The notes under the pieces were generated by a model. The model searched no databases. It was given only the letters and a program-made list of their open reading frames with translations, and was not told where the DNA came from. Of a stretch of DNA of 64,000 bases, positions 38,101 through 48,356 are shown one piece after another. Position 1 is the stretch's first letter, and every line of letters begins with the position of its first letter. The stretch is taken from assembly GCA_945861865.1 (NCBI GenBank), contig CAMAWN010000003.1, positions 1-64,000 of the forward strand. Direction: 5' to 3'. The position numbers were made by a program, and so were the translations under genes. This DNA comes from Candidatus Kuenenia stuttgartensis (lineage in GTDB: Bacteria > Planctomycetota > Planctomycetia > Planctomycetales > Planctomycetaceae).

Positions 38101-41100
38101 CCCGCCGATGGTCAGCCCGCCCGTGTTCGACACAAACACGCCCCCCGAACCACTGACGGCCTCCAGCTTGCTGACCGCCGTGGCGAGCGGGTTGCCGCCA
38201 GTGCCGATGCCGCCCAATCCGACGGTGATCGTGAGATCATCCGCTCCGATGTCTGTCGTCGCTCCGCCCGAGACGATCGCGCCGGTGCCTCCCGTTGTCA
38301 GCGAGACGTTGCCACCGCGCGCATCCAGGCGGGCATTCGTGCCGACAAAACGGATGTCCCGATCGTTGGCTGTCGTGAGACTGAGATTCGTCGCTTCCCC
38401 ACGAGTGACCGCGTCATTGATGGTGATCGTGCCACTGTCCGTGTTGCCCACCAGAATCCCACTGGTCGTGGAGATCTGGTCCAGTTCCGCGTCGGTCAAC
38501 ACAAACTGTCCGCTTCCGCCGCTCACGCCCAAGTCGATCGAGCGATTCGTGGCGGACGGAATTAAACGGACGAGTCCCGATCCGGCATTCAGGAAGCCGT
38601 TGTGGTCAAAGTCGGCAGCGCGGATCGTGACAGCGTCCCCGTTGGACAAGATGCCTCCCGCTCGAAACAGCCCCAACTGCAAGTTCACGGTGCTGTCGGC
38701 TCCCGGAGACACTCCGGGTGCCGCGCGAGACATCGTCAAGAAACTGACTTTTTCGTCAAACCGAACAGTGCCGTCCTGGTCCGCAAGATGGTCACCACCA
38801 AGTTGCTGAATCGAGTTTGTTTCCGATCCCGTGTCGATAACCCAGGTGGGATCACCAGAAACCTTCGACGTGAAGCGATCGAACGAGTACAGATTGATGG
38901 GGTTACCCGTCACCGGATCGAACAACGGATCCTGAACCTGCATTCCGTCGAAATGCAGGAACAACCCAAACAGCGAATTCGAGAATTCAAACCGGACAAA
39001 CTCGCCTGGCAGAGAAAAATGTGTTTCGACGAATTCACCCAAGGCCTGCGGGGGGAAGTAGACGACTGGATCGCTGGCGCTGAAGCGAGTGTCTGCCGCC
39101 GACTGGGCGGTCGCCGTCGCCAGCGTGCTCGTGGAAATTACGACCGATCCGCCGCCGAGGGTACCGGTCGTCGCTGAAGTCCAATCCACAAATTCCGTGA
39201 TCGAGGCAATCGCAAACGTCCCCGTTCCGTTGTTGTCGCTGTCGGCATCGGCCGTGAACCGACCACCACTCGAGTCGGCCGCTGTCGTGTCGACGGGAAC
39301 TCCGTTGATCAGAATGCCGTTGGCCGCGGTGAGGTTGACGTTGCCGCCATTCGTCCGAATCTGTTGGACGACCGCAATCGACCCGGTGGATGACACCGCA
39401 GCGTCTTCGCCGTTGGTGAAGATTCCGTCCGGCGACAATGGTGCTCCGATCGACAGGTTGCCGGTGTTGGCGATAAACACGCCGCCGCTGTTCGCGGCGC
39501 ACGCGGCAATCGCGGAAGCAGCCGTCTCGAGCGCGTTGCTGGTTCCACCAACGCCCGCCGCTGAATCCAAAGAGAGTTCGCCAGCTCTGATGTCCGCCGG
39601 CGCAACTCCGTCATCCGTGATCGTGCCGATGCTGGCAATCAGATCAACTTTGTTCGTCCCGGCATCCAGCCCCGTGACCGTTATCGAGCCACCGGCGATC
39701 CTCACAGGACTCCGAAATGTGGCACTGGTGACCGTCACCAACCCGATGCTCTGCGGCGAACCGATTCCGCTGGTGCTGTTGAAGGGAGGCTCGCCGATCT
39801 GAATTGCCGCGAAACCGATCGCCAGCGCAGCGATGTCCGTGTCGGTTATGTCGAACGACGCCGGCCCCGCATCCGTTGGGGCTCCAACGGTAATCGGAGC
39901 ATCCCGCTTGATCGGTGCCAGCGTGAGGTTCATGGTTCCGGTGACGGAATCGTCACCGCCGTTGAATTCCACTTCCTCAGCCCGCAGCAGCGTTGGACCG
40001 ATCATGGCAACGTCCGAGTTGTACGTCTGCGATTTGAAGGTGCTGACCGAGCCACCGAATACGCCGGTCTGATTCGCGGTCACGGACAAGGATCGCAGCG
40101 GCGACAAGTTTCCGACGGGACCATTCAGATTGACGGTCGCCGTTCCAGCGTTGAGGCTCAGCGAGAACTGCGACTCGACGACATACGGAAATGACAGATC
40201 GGCATCCTTATCGTTCCACCGGCCCGGATCAGCCAGGTCGCTACCAATCAGTTGAGCCGCATTCTCGACGTTGCCGGAATTGTTCGGCTCACCAGACGCC
40301 CAATTCGAATACTCGAAATTCACCGCCGTTCCATTGGAATCACCGTTCCAAAACTGCACGCCGTCGTCGGGGTCGGCATCCCATTCCCAGCGTCCTTCGA
40401 CATCCGCATCGGAGGCTGCGATCCAAACATCGTTGGTACCGACGATCGCCTGCACCGCGTCTTGTTCCGCCTGCGAACGGATCGTGACCAAGTATCCGCC
40501 CGGTACGTCCAACGGTGCCTGAGCCTTGGCCGCGGCGTACGAAAGCGAAGTCGTCTGCAACGTGTAAGCCGAACTGGAATCGACCGCACCCTCAATCAGT
40601 ACGTTGCCGCCCGAACCGGAACCCGTGGCAATGATCACGTCGTTCGTCAGCACCACGTTGCCGAACAGACTGACTTTCCCATCAGCCGTCCGGAGATCGG
40701 CTCCGAGTCGAATCATCTCGGCCCGCAGTGAGATGTCTGTGGGACTCAGCGTATTCAGTGGAGTGTTGATGACGATCAGGTCATCGCCAGCCTGTCCATC
40801 GCTATCAAAGCCATTGATCAGAACATCGTTGCCATCACCGCCACGCAGGAAGTTCAGACCACCGCCGCCGTCCAACCTGTCCGCAAACTCCGAACCGGTA
40901 ATCGTGTCGGCACCACCACCGGAATTGACCTGGACGATTGTCAGACTTGTGAAGGTCATGGTTCTGACCTGGCTCAAGTTCAGGACATTCGAAAAGTTAC
41001 CGGTCGCCTGAACATCAAGGTTGGTCAGATTTGAGTCCGTTGCAAGTAAGTTCTGGCCGCTGTTGTTGACGGGAACACCATTCACCAGGACCGTGTTCGA

Positions 41101-41337
41101 ACCATCGACTGTGACGGTGATGTTGTCAGCGTCGCTGGCATTGATGTGGAGCGTTCCGGACGCGGGATCGAAGCCAGAAATAACCGTCGGGACCAGACGC
41201 ACCTCCAGCGTCTCGACGTTGGGAGCCATCCAGCGACGCATCTCATGCGGTCGCAAACGGTACCGAGTCCGAGGCAAGTCGTTCCCGAGCGACCTAGCTC
41301 TGCCAGACCAACCAAACAACCATGAGGTCAGCAACAT
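32176..41337 (-). CDS. giant multi-domain exported adhesin-like protein (about 3050 residues)
   Basis: The N-terminus carries an LEVRLVPT motif near residue 45, like the opening motif of many large planctomycete exported proteins. Then follow RTX-like GGDGND repeats (about 130-195), a C-type lectin-like domain (about 258-391, with EYSNWASGEPNNSGNVEN), filamentous beta-rich parts, seven 53-residue propeller repeats (about 1128-1498), an autotransporter-associated strand repeat (near 1670-1770), four cadherin-like domains (about 1860-2260) and three Calx-beta domains (about 2260-2660). The tail is basic and proline-rich. It is probably surface-exposed and involved in adhesion or matrix. TGAGGTGA about seven bases before the ATG at 41337 fixes the start; the frame is open to 41604. 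Domain positions are estimates by eye. Confidence 0.87.
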   Translation of the reverse strand: MLLTSWLFGWSGRARSLGNDLPRTRYRLRPHEMRRWMAPNVETLEVRLVPTVISGFDPASGTLHINASDADNITVTVDGSNTVLVNGVPVNNSGQNLLATDSNLTNLDVQATGNFSNVLNLSQVRTMTFTSLTIVQVNSGGGADTITGSEFADRLDGGGGLNFLRGGDGNDVLINGFDSDGQAGDDLIVINTPLNTLSPTDISLRAEMIRLGADLRTADGKVSLFGNVVLTNDVIIATGSGSGGNVLIEGAVDSSSAYTLQTTSLSYAAAKAQAPLDVPGGYLVTIRSQAEQDAVQAIVGTNDVWIAASDADVEGRWEWDADPDDGVQFWNGDSNGTAVNFEYSNWASGEPNNSGNVENAAQLIGSDLADPGRWNDKDADLSFPYVVESQFSLSLNAGTATVNLNGPVGNLSPLRSLSVTANQTGVFGGSVSTFKSQTYNSDVAMIGPTLLRAEEVEFNGGDDSVTGTMNLTLAPIKRDAPITVGAPTDAGPASFDITDTDIAALAIGFAAIQIGEPPFNSTSGIGSPQSIGLVTVTSATFRSPVRIAGGSITVTGLDAGTNKVDLIASIGTITDDGVAPADIRAGELSLDSAAGVGGTSNALETAASAIAACAANSGGVFIANTGNLSIGAPLSPDGIFTNGEDAAVSSTGSIAVVQQIRTNGGNVNLTAANGILINGVPVDTTAADSSGGRFTADADSDNNGTGTFAIASITEFVDWTSATTGTLGGGSVVISTSTLATATAQSAADTRFSASDPVVYFPPQALGEFVETHFSLPGEFVRFEFSNSLFGLFLHFDGMQVQDPLFDPVTGNPINLYSFDRFTSKVSGDPTWVIDTGSETNSIQQLGGDHLADQDGTVRFDEKVSFLTMSRAAPGVSPGADSTVNLQLGLFRAGGILSNGDAVTIRAADFDHNGFLNAGSGLVRLIPSATNRSIDLGVSGGSGQFVLTDAELDQISTTSGILVGNTDSGTITINDAVTRGEATNLSLTTANDRDIRFVGTNARLDARGGNVSLTTGGTGAIVSGGATTDIGADDLTITVGLGGIGTGGNPLATAVSKLEAVSGSGGVFVSNTGGLTIGGIGAITGVSATGGDIVLSASSPLTVNEPVVNSGGGNVTLSALGTTGPGTAELTFVEFQQDGVGGVDGLNSTNATTVSPDGKHVYSASFGDSAVAVFSRNAKTGALTFVEFQQDGVEGVDGLDSALDVVVSPDGKHVYTASFGDSAVTVFRRNATTGALTFVEFQQDDVNGVEGLASLFGVTVSPDGKHVYTAANSDDAVAVFSRNETTGALTFVEAKTNGVGGVVGLEKPREVRVSPDGKHVYAASFVSDAVAVFSRNETTGALTFVQFQQDGLGDVDGLNGAEDVTISADGNHVYVAGSADSAVAVFSRNTTTGGLTFVELQRDGVAGVDGLLGPQEVTVSPDGNHVYIASLNDNSVAVFSRNVLTGALTFVEFEQDGAGGVDGLLGANSVTVSPDGSHVYVASRGDNAVAVFSRGGDAALSGPNDLTLNANVTASGENGAITLNAAEDILQTAGTVSAAGAGAVNLNAGTDTADGVITMSAGTQLASESGGITLDADGVATLTEITSNSGTITLTGGTFRLSDSDRIDDDCPLVVAFGATLQLNGFNETLFALQGSGTVVNGSATAATLSVNLAGNDTFSGVLGGAGTNENNFGLTKTGNGTFTLSGPNSYTGTTVVNAGTLLINGSVTSNVTVANGTTVGGTGTINSGNTLIVQSGGTVAPGTSPGILNSGNVTLQSGSTLSVELNGTTPGPDPNGHDQLNVTGTVTIGASAVLNATLGFAPAAGDTFVIINNDGSDAISGTFNGLPQGTLLPGGVKLHIFYNHDGGGDGKTNDVALIANRIPVINAQSFSINEDNSNGAVVGTVAATDADSDVTFAITGGNPGNVFAINSTSGQITVSNANGLDFEGQPTFSLTIEVTDDAAATATATMTINLTNTAPSLPVDGDAAADSVSEGAINGDSVGVDADSSDIHGGAINFSLTDNAGGRFAINGLTGVVTVANASRLNFESASSHSITVQAGDGTNHSTQNFTIAVTNVPPSLPVDGDAAADSVSEGAINGDSVGVDADSSDIHGGAITFSLTDNAGGRFAINGLTGVVTVANASRLNFESASSHTIIVQASDGRDVASNSFKISVNDAAPSAPRDLDDHANTVPEGILDGSRVGITLISEDAKVEDIFYRLTNDAGGRFAIDSLTGVVTVKEGRLLQFADAQYTIQAVSVDALSHFSTEESFRVTVTQVPADALPLASILPTRVSVDERDAGPNFITFLVKLNKPSADTITIDFSTRLGDDRKFQRPEGISDDTPFATDEPGPLDFFRSSGQLKFDPGVTEQPLRVQIRPDDDSEPNELFFVQLQSPVNVKLSPQQSVAIAQILDDDSVPQLIVANSQVLEGDSAGQNEMVFTVRLIGDLPLGTASVTADYSIGNIAIDTAIAGDDYGIAFESELDGEMPSFTNQLTFTNALRTREVHIPIMGDTDNEADKTVSLRLQNHDDPGTLGLSRQQAVGTIINDDTTTNVLVAISPAVFKIRENHSGSQQAEFLVTLIGKPSDAVSVNYATADATATAGSDYEAASGTLEFTLADILAGVVQKSFPVTVFGDTDIEPDEIFTVALSLPRSTPAEVSIDPDLAAGKVVIRNDDQAILTEDGDALALALSNELTALIVVADDDRLLTAIRAKAVQIIQSQGLTKAIVIIIDPVDFVLTDPAGRQSGYTESASSVNQIPGTYYSGDGAVELLIVPVPPDGTYNLQLAGLGGDFNASITVVDSNGTTTNIVSQNLSDGATSSVSFQVGNNSTTIPVGLGLTAANAAASAVGVVGAFGNLEFRLALASAIETTTSDGFEFDDRDSLVTGLMSWVTVSARVARQHLLDPLWQSFGSPLGELLGDRTLVPSAIPAEFVDQFWGLVGQTLTGVPSGIYRLGDMLESLLPTLAPRRNRSATPRAGDQGQPNSPPVNNGVKSKRSSLERPRATPATPPSGEQAPRQGKPNATKDKSAQTPNAKEADHQHSSSHAARWLWFTFPDNKTAAIPANRRSA
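34940..35160 (-). repeat. cadherin-encoding direct repeat, copy 1
   Basis: Matches 35240-35460 at exactly 300-base spacing with only two differences (35045/35345 and 35131/35431) over 221 bases. Both copies encode adjacent cadherin-like domains, so this is a recent duplication or gene conversion inside the giant gene. Confidence 0.95.
35240..35460 (-). repeat. cadherin-encoding direct repeat, copy 2
   Basis: Second copy of the 221-base unit at 34940-35160. Similarity stops abruptly on the right at 35461. Confidence 0.95.
36840..37955 (-). repeat. seven tandem 159-bp units encoding a propeller
   Basis: The block TCGACGAACG (one base varies) recurs at 36983, 37142, 37301, 37460, 37619, 37778 and 37937, exactly 159 bases apart each time. 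Each unit encodes 53 residues with VSPDGKHVY and AVAVFSRN, the pattern of a lactonase/YVTN-type beta-propeller blade. Seven units would close one propeller. Confidence 0.95.
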
Positions 41338-41751
41338 CGATGTCACCTCAAACCCGCACAGGACAGGAGCACGCAGTCCTGCCGATTCCTCCCGAACCTC
41401 GCACACGGGAAGCGCACGAACTCTCGCTCGCTTCCTGAGAGGAAAGATCGGCTCGGCGCGCGAAACTCTAATGCCCGAAACCGACCCCCCGAAAGCGGAA
41501 AATCCGACGCCGCTTCCGCTTTGCGTACAATCCGAACAACCGGACGCCTTCTGTCTCTCCGATAGGACCGTTGCCACGCCAAGTCCCACTGTCGGCTTCG
41601 GCAAAACCGGATCAGTTTCACCAAAGCGCTGTCACTATTTGGGCCGATCCACACCCAGAGACATTCTCTGCGGCGGAATCTGCCGGAATCGTTGGTGTGG
41701 CAACCGTCGTCGCGGCGGAATGCTCAAGGCACGACACTCTTGGAATTCATC
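41338..41751. other. divergent intergenic region upstream of the giant gene
   Basis: It separates the giant gene from a small exported-protein gene and should hold promoters for both. No family-like coding sequence, operator or RNA structure was recognised. Confidence 0.4.
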
Positions 41752-42189
41752 ATGGCCGTTCGCGTCCTGTTATTGATTGTGTGTACGGGCTTGTTTGCCT
41801 CCGCGTGGAATTCGGATCGTCCCGTCGAGGCGACGCAACGTTTGGCAGCCAACACTCGTTGCCTGCCTGATCGCCCTTCGGCCGCTGACGAAGTCCACAG
41901 CTCGCTCATTGCGGTCGAAGTCGGCCGAGCCGTTTCGGTTTCAGCGGAGTTCGACGTGTCGGTCGTTTTGCTCCCTGAGCTGATCTCCCCCGGCACCTAT
42001 CGAGTCGTCGATGCTCAAGGCCGAGTGGCCTGGATGAGCATCCCTGTCGACAACAATCCCGAACGCGCCGCGACCGAACCGCAACCGATCTATTCCACGG
42101 AGTCCACAATGGGTCGCTGGTACTTCGTCCGCGTCGAGGCGGTACCGGTCATCGCGTCGCCGCCGGAAGCGACCGCAGTCCTTCGATGA
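41752..42189 (+). CDS. hypothetical exported protein
   Basis: A 145-residue protein with a Sec-type signal segment (MAVRVLLLIVCTGLFASAW). The mature part has a small beta-rich domain (SVSAEFDVSVVLLPELISPG, YRVVDAQGRVAWMSIPVD). No named family is recognised. A short GGA lies before the ATG. Its 3' end overlaps the end of the convergent SDR gene by 41 bases. Confidence 0.62.
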   Translation: MAVRVLLLIVCTGLFASAWNSDRPVEATQRLAANTRCLPDRPSAADEVHSSLIAVEVGRAVSVSAEFDVSVVLLPELISPGTYRVVDAQGRVAWMSIPVDNNPERAATEPQPIYSTESTMGRWYFVRVEAVPVIASPPEATAVLR

Positions 42190-43003
42190 CCGTCGGGAAT
42201 TGCAACTCGACGCGCAACTCGTCGCGCAATCTCTGATTCACGCACCGCTTGTTGAGCCGTCGCCGTTCGGCCGAGTCCGCCGCCAACTCTTCAAACTGCG
42301 GAGCTGTCGCGCCGGCCTGCTTGGCCAACTCGGCGTAATACTCTCGCCGACGCAACGGCCGATCGTCGCACACCAGATACGTTGCTCCCGGAACACCACG
42401 AGTCTCCGCAGCCAACACGGCTCGCACGGCGTCATCGACGTGAATGAGATTCAGCCACGCCTCTGGGTTGCCCGCCAACCGTTCACCGCGACGAAGCTGT
42501 TCGACACGAGCCAGCAAACGCCCTGGCCCGTAAATCCCCGCGAGCCGCAGCACGTTGGCGTCGCTCTTCGCTTGCCTCACGACCGCTTCCGCATCGCGGC
42601 AGATGCAGCCGCTCTCTTCCGTTGGCGTGGTCGGCGAGGATTCGTCAACCCGTTCTCCAGCATCTTGTCCGTAAACGCTGGTGCTGGAAACGTAGAGGAA
42701 TCGCTCGCACATCGCACCGACTTGTTGGAGAACATTACTCAACCCGTCAACGTAAACCGTGCGCTTGCTGGTTTGGCTCGCCCGATCAAAGCCGACCGCG
42801 TAGACCACCGTCTCCGCCGCCGGCAACTTTCGAAGTGACTCCGGATCGAGCACATCGCCGATCACCGGCTTCAATCCGAAACTGGCAAATCGCTCGGCGT
42901 TGGCCGTCGATCGGGTCAGCGCCCAAACCTCGTCGCCTTGCCGCAGCCACTCCTTCGCGACTCGCTCGCCGAGGTATCCGCAGCCAATCAGAAGTTTGCG
43001 CAT
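42149..43003 (-). CDS. NAD(P)-dependent epimerase/dehydratase (extended SDR)
   Basis: A 284-residue protein with an N-terminal Rossmann motif GCGYLGERVA (G7, G9, G12) and the extended-SDR block FLYVSSTSVYGQDAG. LRLAGIYGPGRL and LNLIHVDDAVRAV complete the family pattern. It resembles YeeZ-type SDR proteins; the substrate is unknown. The start at 43003 begins the Rossmann strand directly; upstream codons to 43051 are open but unlike the family. The 3' end overlaps the neighbouring convergent gene. Confidence 0.85.
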   Translation of the reverse strand: MRKLLIGCGYLGERVAKEWLRQGDEVWALTRSTANAERFASFGLKPVIGDVLDPESLRKLPAAETVVYAVGFDRASQTSKRTVYVDGLSNVLQQVGAMCERFLYVSSTSVYGQDAGERVDESSPTTPTEESGCICRDAEAVVRQAKSDANVLRLAGIYGPGRLLARVEQLRRGERLAGNPEAWLNLIHVDDAVRAVLAAETRGVPGATYLVCDDRPLRRREYYAELAKQAGATAPQFEELAADSAERRRLNKRCVNQRLRDELRVELQFPTVIEGLRSLPAATR

Positions 43004-43167
43004 CGAAGTCACGGCTCGCAGGAGCGACGTCCTTGTCGGTCTTGGAAACAATTTGATAGCGTGTGCCCGCGATCGCTCCCGCTAGAAGACGGCACGCCCG
43101 CCGGACGATAGCAGACCGACACTCGTTTTCTCAGCCTCCGTCACAGTCGCTCACCACAGAAACCACC

Positions 43168-44565
43168 ATGACCACGCCCATCCAATTTCCGAATGAAGTC
43201 CGATCCAACGCGGCTCGACAAGTCGTCAGCGAACGCGAGGCGCTCGCGTTGCGGACGTTTACTCCGACCCAAGCGGTGCTCGCCAAGTCAGCGGGAGTGT
43301 TTCATTGGACGCCAGAGAATCGGCGATTGTACGACTTCAGCTCGGGCGTATTGGTCGCGAACTTGGGGCACAATCCGAAACGCTGGCTGGGTCGGCTGGC
43401 CGGCTACATGGGTTGGTCGGCCGAGATGCTCAAGCCATCGAACGGCTTCGATGACTATTACTCGGCCGTGCCGCTGACGGCGTACAACGCGGTCACGGAA
43501 ATCGAAACGCGGGCGACCGAGCGGCTGGTCAAGAGCTTGCAGGCCTCGCCAGGCGGCGGCCGATTGCAGACGGTGATGTGGGCCGCGTCCGGCAGTGAAG
43601 CGGTGCAGAAGGCGCTGTGGGCCTGTCTGCATCGGGACGAATCGCGCGACATCATCCTCGCGACGCGTTACGGCTTTCACGGCAAGAAAGGACTCGCCGG
43701 AGCCGTCACGGGTTGCGAGGCCGATCACGATCGCGATCCGCGTGTGAAGTTCATCGCCTTTCCGATGACCGAATGCGATGACGTCAGCAAGTACGGCGCG
43801 GCATTCGATCCCGCGGCGTACGTCAATGAACTGGAAAAAGTTTTCGCCGAGTTCGGTCAGCGCATCAACTGCCTGATCACCGAGCCGTACCTCGGCGGCG
43901 GCGGCAGCTTTCATCCACCGGCGGCGTACCTGCAACTGCTGCAACGCTTTTGCCGAACTCACGACATCGCGTTCATTCTCGACGAAGTGCAAGCCAATTT
44001 TGGCCGCTGCGGCCGGATGTACGCCTTTGAGTCTTACGGCCTCGAGCCCGACTTTGTGACGCTCGGCAAAGGCTTGGGCAACGGCGTCCCGGTCAGCGCG
44101 GCGGTCGGTCGAGCGGACCTCATCGCCAGTTTGAATTACGGCGAAGCCTCCGACACTTGGTCGGCCAATCCGCTTGGTTGCGCGGCGGTGCTGGCGACGC
44201 TCGACGAGTTTGAAGCCAACCCAATCCTCGAACACACGCGATCGCTCACGGGGACCTTCTTCGAGGGGCTCAACCGTCTGAAAGAAACCGGCCTGATCGC
44301 CAAAGTCCGCGGCGAGCGCGAGGGTCTCGTGTACGGCATCGAATGCGCTCCGCGCGGTGCGCTGACGGCCAACGAAGTCGCCGTGAAGATTGTCGAAGCC
44401 GCGTATCTCGGACTTGGCGAGGACGGCATTCACCTGCTCGGCGCGCTGGCCGGCAAGGTCTTGCGGATCAGCCCGCCGCTGACCATCAGCCGTGCCGAAG
44501 CCAAGACGTCGCTCGATCTGCTTTACGACATCTGTCTCAAGCTGGCGGAGCGACTGCCAGCGTAG
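43168..44565 (+). CDS. class III PLP-dependent aminotransferase
   Basis: A 465-residue fold-type I enzyme. LYDFSSGVLVANLGHNP is the N-terminal class III block, MWAASGSEAVQKALW binds the PLP phosphate, D272 in FILDEVQANFGR pairs with the ring nitrogen, and K301 in LGKGLGNGVPVSA forms the Schiff base. It belongs with acetylornithine/4-aminobutyrate-type aminotransferases, but the exact amino donor is not clear. No pathway partner lies nearby. The start is the ATG before TTPIQFPNEVRSN; earlier codons are open but not family-like. Confidence 0.9.
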   Translation: MTTPIQFPNEVRSNAARQVVSEREALALRTFTPTQAVLAKSAGVFHWTPENRRLYDFSSGVLVANLGHNPKRWLGRLAGYMGWSAEMLKPSNGFDDYYSAVPLTAYNAVTEIETRATERLVKSLQASPGGGRLQTVMWAASGSEAVQKALWACLHRDESRDIILATRYGFHGKKGLAGAVTGCEADHDRDPRVKFIAFPMTECDDVSKYGAAFDPAAYVNELEKVFAEFGQRINCLITEPYLGGGGSFHPPAAYLQLLQRFCRTHDIAFILDEVQANFGRCGRMYAFESYGLEPDFVTLGKGLGNGVPVSAAVGRADLIASLNYGEASDTWSANPLGCAAVLATLDEFEANPILEHTRSLTGTFFEGLNRLKETGLIAKVRGEREGLVYGIECAPRGALTANEVAVKIVEAAYLGLGEDGIHLLGALAGKVLRISPPLTISRAEAKTSLDLLYDICLKLAERLPA

Positions 44566-44608
44566 TGAATTGGCGAAGTGGTCCTTCACGTCCTCAGGAG
44601 TCATGGCC

Positions 44609-45724
44609 ATGCGACAAGATTTGGGTCAGCGGTCGTTGCTAGTGTTGTTCGTCGGTTTGAGTCTGTTGTGGTGCTGGGAGGTCTCGAATGATTCGCGCCG
44701 CCTGGTTCGAGCGGAGGACCAACCGACTCCAGCCATCAGCAGTTCTCCGCTGTCGCCCCTGCCAACCAATCCGGCTTGGCGTGTGAGTCGCGCGGAATGT
44801 GATGCGCCGACTTGGCGACAGGCGATTCAGCGAGCCACTCAGCACAAGGCCTTGCAAGTGGGAGCCGGAGAGTTCACGTTGCTGCGTGTGGTCCTCGAAG
44901 GAGTTGAGCCTGTGACTCCTCCATATCTTACGGACGAGGCCAATCGCCGGCCCCCAAACACGGAGCAACCGCGTGGTGGTGACGCGGGCGTGTTGCCGCC
45001 TCTCCTGGGCACCGTGCCCTTGCCGACTCCCGGTCCGGAATTGTTGTCGGTGGTCAACGGCGTCCGCTTGTTTTTTTCGGACGCGGTCGGGAAGGTCGAG
45101 CCGACAGCCCGAGTCGCGCCCTCGCGAGCGAAGCTGGACATCGTTCAAGTCACGTCCACCAAAGTGGTCTCGCTCAAAGAATTGTATGGCGGGGGCGTCT
45201 TCTCTGAATTGGCGAATGGCGACTTCATTCTCATTGAGCACATCAACTCGACGCGGCGCATCGACGGTCGCGATCCCGTGAAGATCGGCAGCTTCACGCA
45301 TCACGCGGCCGAGTTCACGGCACAGGTTCCGCCGCGCGGGCAGTTGGGCATTCTCGGCGATGTGATTCTGTCGCGGCCGCAGCCCGAAGCGATGGGCCAG
45401 ATGGAATTGGATTTGCGTTTCGTCGGCAACGATTGGAGAACCACACAGCGGCTGCCAATGTACCAGCTGCAACTGGGGCCCTGTGTGGTGGGAGGGGCGT
45501 ATGGAGTCACTCGCGATTTCAATCACGACAATGTCTGCCACACCGGGCCGCTCCCCCCCGGTGAGTACAACCTGTTGCTGCCCGACTTCGACATGATCAA
45601 GAGTCGCTGGACGGTCCGCATCAAGCCCGGACAGATCACGCGCATCCGCTTCGAAGCCAGTGCGCCGAAGTCCGTCCAGTTGGTCGAAGAGACTTGGACG
45701 GAACGGCCGGACAAGGCCCCCTGA
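44609..45724 (+). CDS. hypothetical membrane-anchored or exported protein
   Basis: A 371-residue protein with an N-terminal hydrophobic segment (SLLVLFVGLSLLWCW) and a long soluble region without recognised domain. Features seen are a proline-rich stretch around LLGTVPLPTPGPELL and a late part HTGPLPPGEYNLLLPDF followed by WTVRIKPGQITRIRFEA, which looks like a beta-sandwich carrier-type domain. CAGGAG is eight bases before the ATG at 44609 and only two bases before the ATG at 44603, so 44609 is preferred. It starts 43 bases after the aminotransferase gene and could be co-transcribed. Confidence 0.68.
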   Translation: MRQDLGQRSLLVLFVGLSLLWCWEVSNDSRRLVRAEDQPTPAISSSPLSPLPTNPAWRVSRAECDAPTWRQAIQRATQHKALQVGAGEFTLLRVVLEGVEPVTPPYLTDEANRRPPNTEQPRGGDAGVLPPLLGTVPLPTPGPELLSVVNGVRLFFSDAVGKVEPTARVAPSRAKLDIVQVTSTKVVSLKELYGGGVFSELANGDFILIEHINSTRRIDGRDPVKIGSFTHHAAEFTAQVPPRGQLGILGDVILSRPQPEAMGQMELDLRFVGNDWRTTQRLPMYQLQLGPCVVGGAYGVTRDFNHDNVCHTGPLPPGEYNLLLPDFDMIKSRWTVRIKPGQITRIRFEASAPKSVQLVEETWTERPDKAP

Positions 45725-45746
45725 TTCACGCTCCCCAAGCGAGACT

Positions 45747-45771
45747 GATCGGTCGTTATCGCGGACCGATC
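45747..45771. terminator. hairpin between convergent genes
   Basis: Perfect 8-bp arms GATCGGTC (45747-45754) and GACCGATC (45764-45771) lie between the stops of two convergent genes. No clear T-run follows on either strand, so terminator function is only likely. Confidence 0.5.
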
Positions 45772-45787
45772 TCCCAGGGGCGGCGAC

Positions 45788-48211
<2,424 letters not shown>

Positions 48212-48356
48212 TGTGCTCAAGGCTACCCGCCAAACTTCAGCGAGAACGGCGGCGTCCGCTTGAAGCGGTGCGAAATGAGGACACGCAGCGCGACTCGACG
48301 CATCGCAGCGGTCGAGCCAACAGGCGAAAGACTTCCGGTCGTGACGGACGCGACGG

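Noticed and set aside
35590-38565. A 991-codon plus-strand frame inside the giant gene
   Set aside because: It is the reverse-strand shadow of the repeat-rich gene; its repeats follow those of the sense gene and no family is recognisable.
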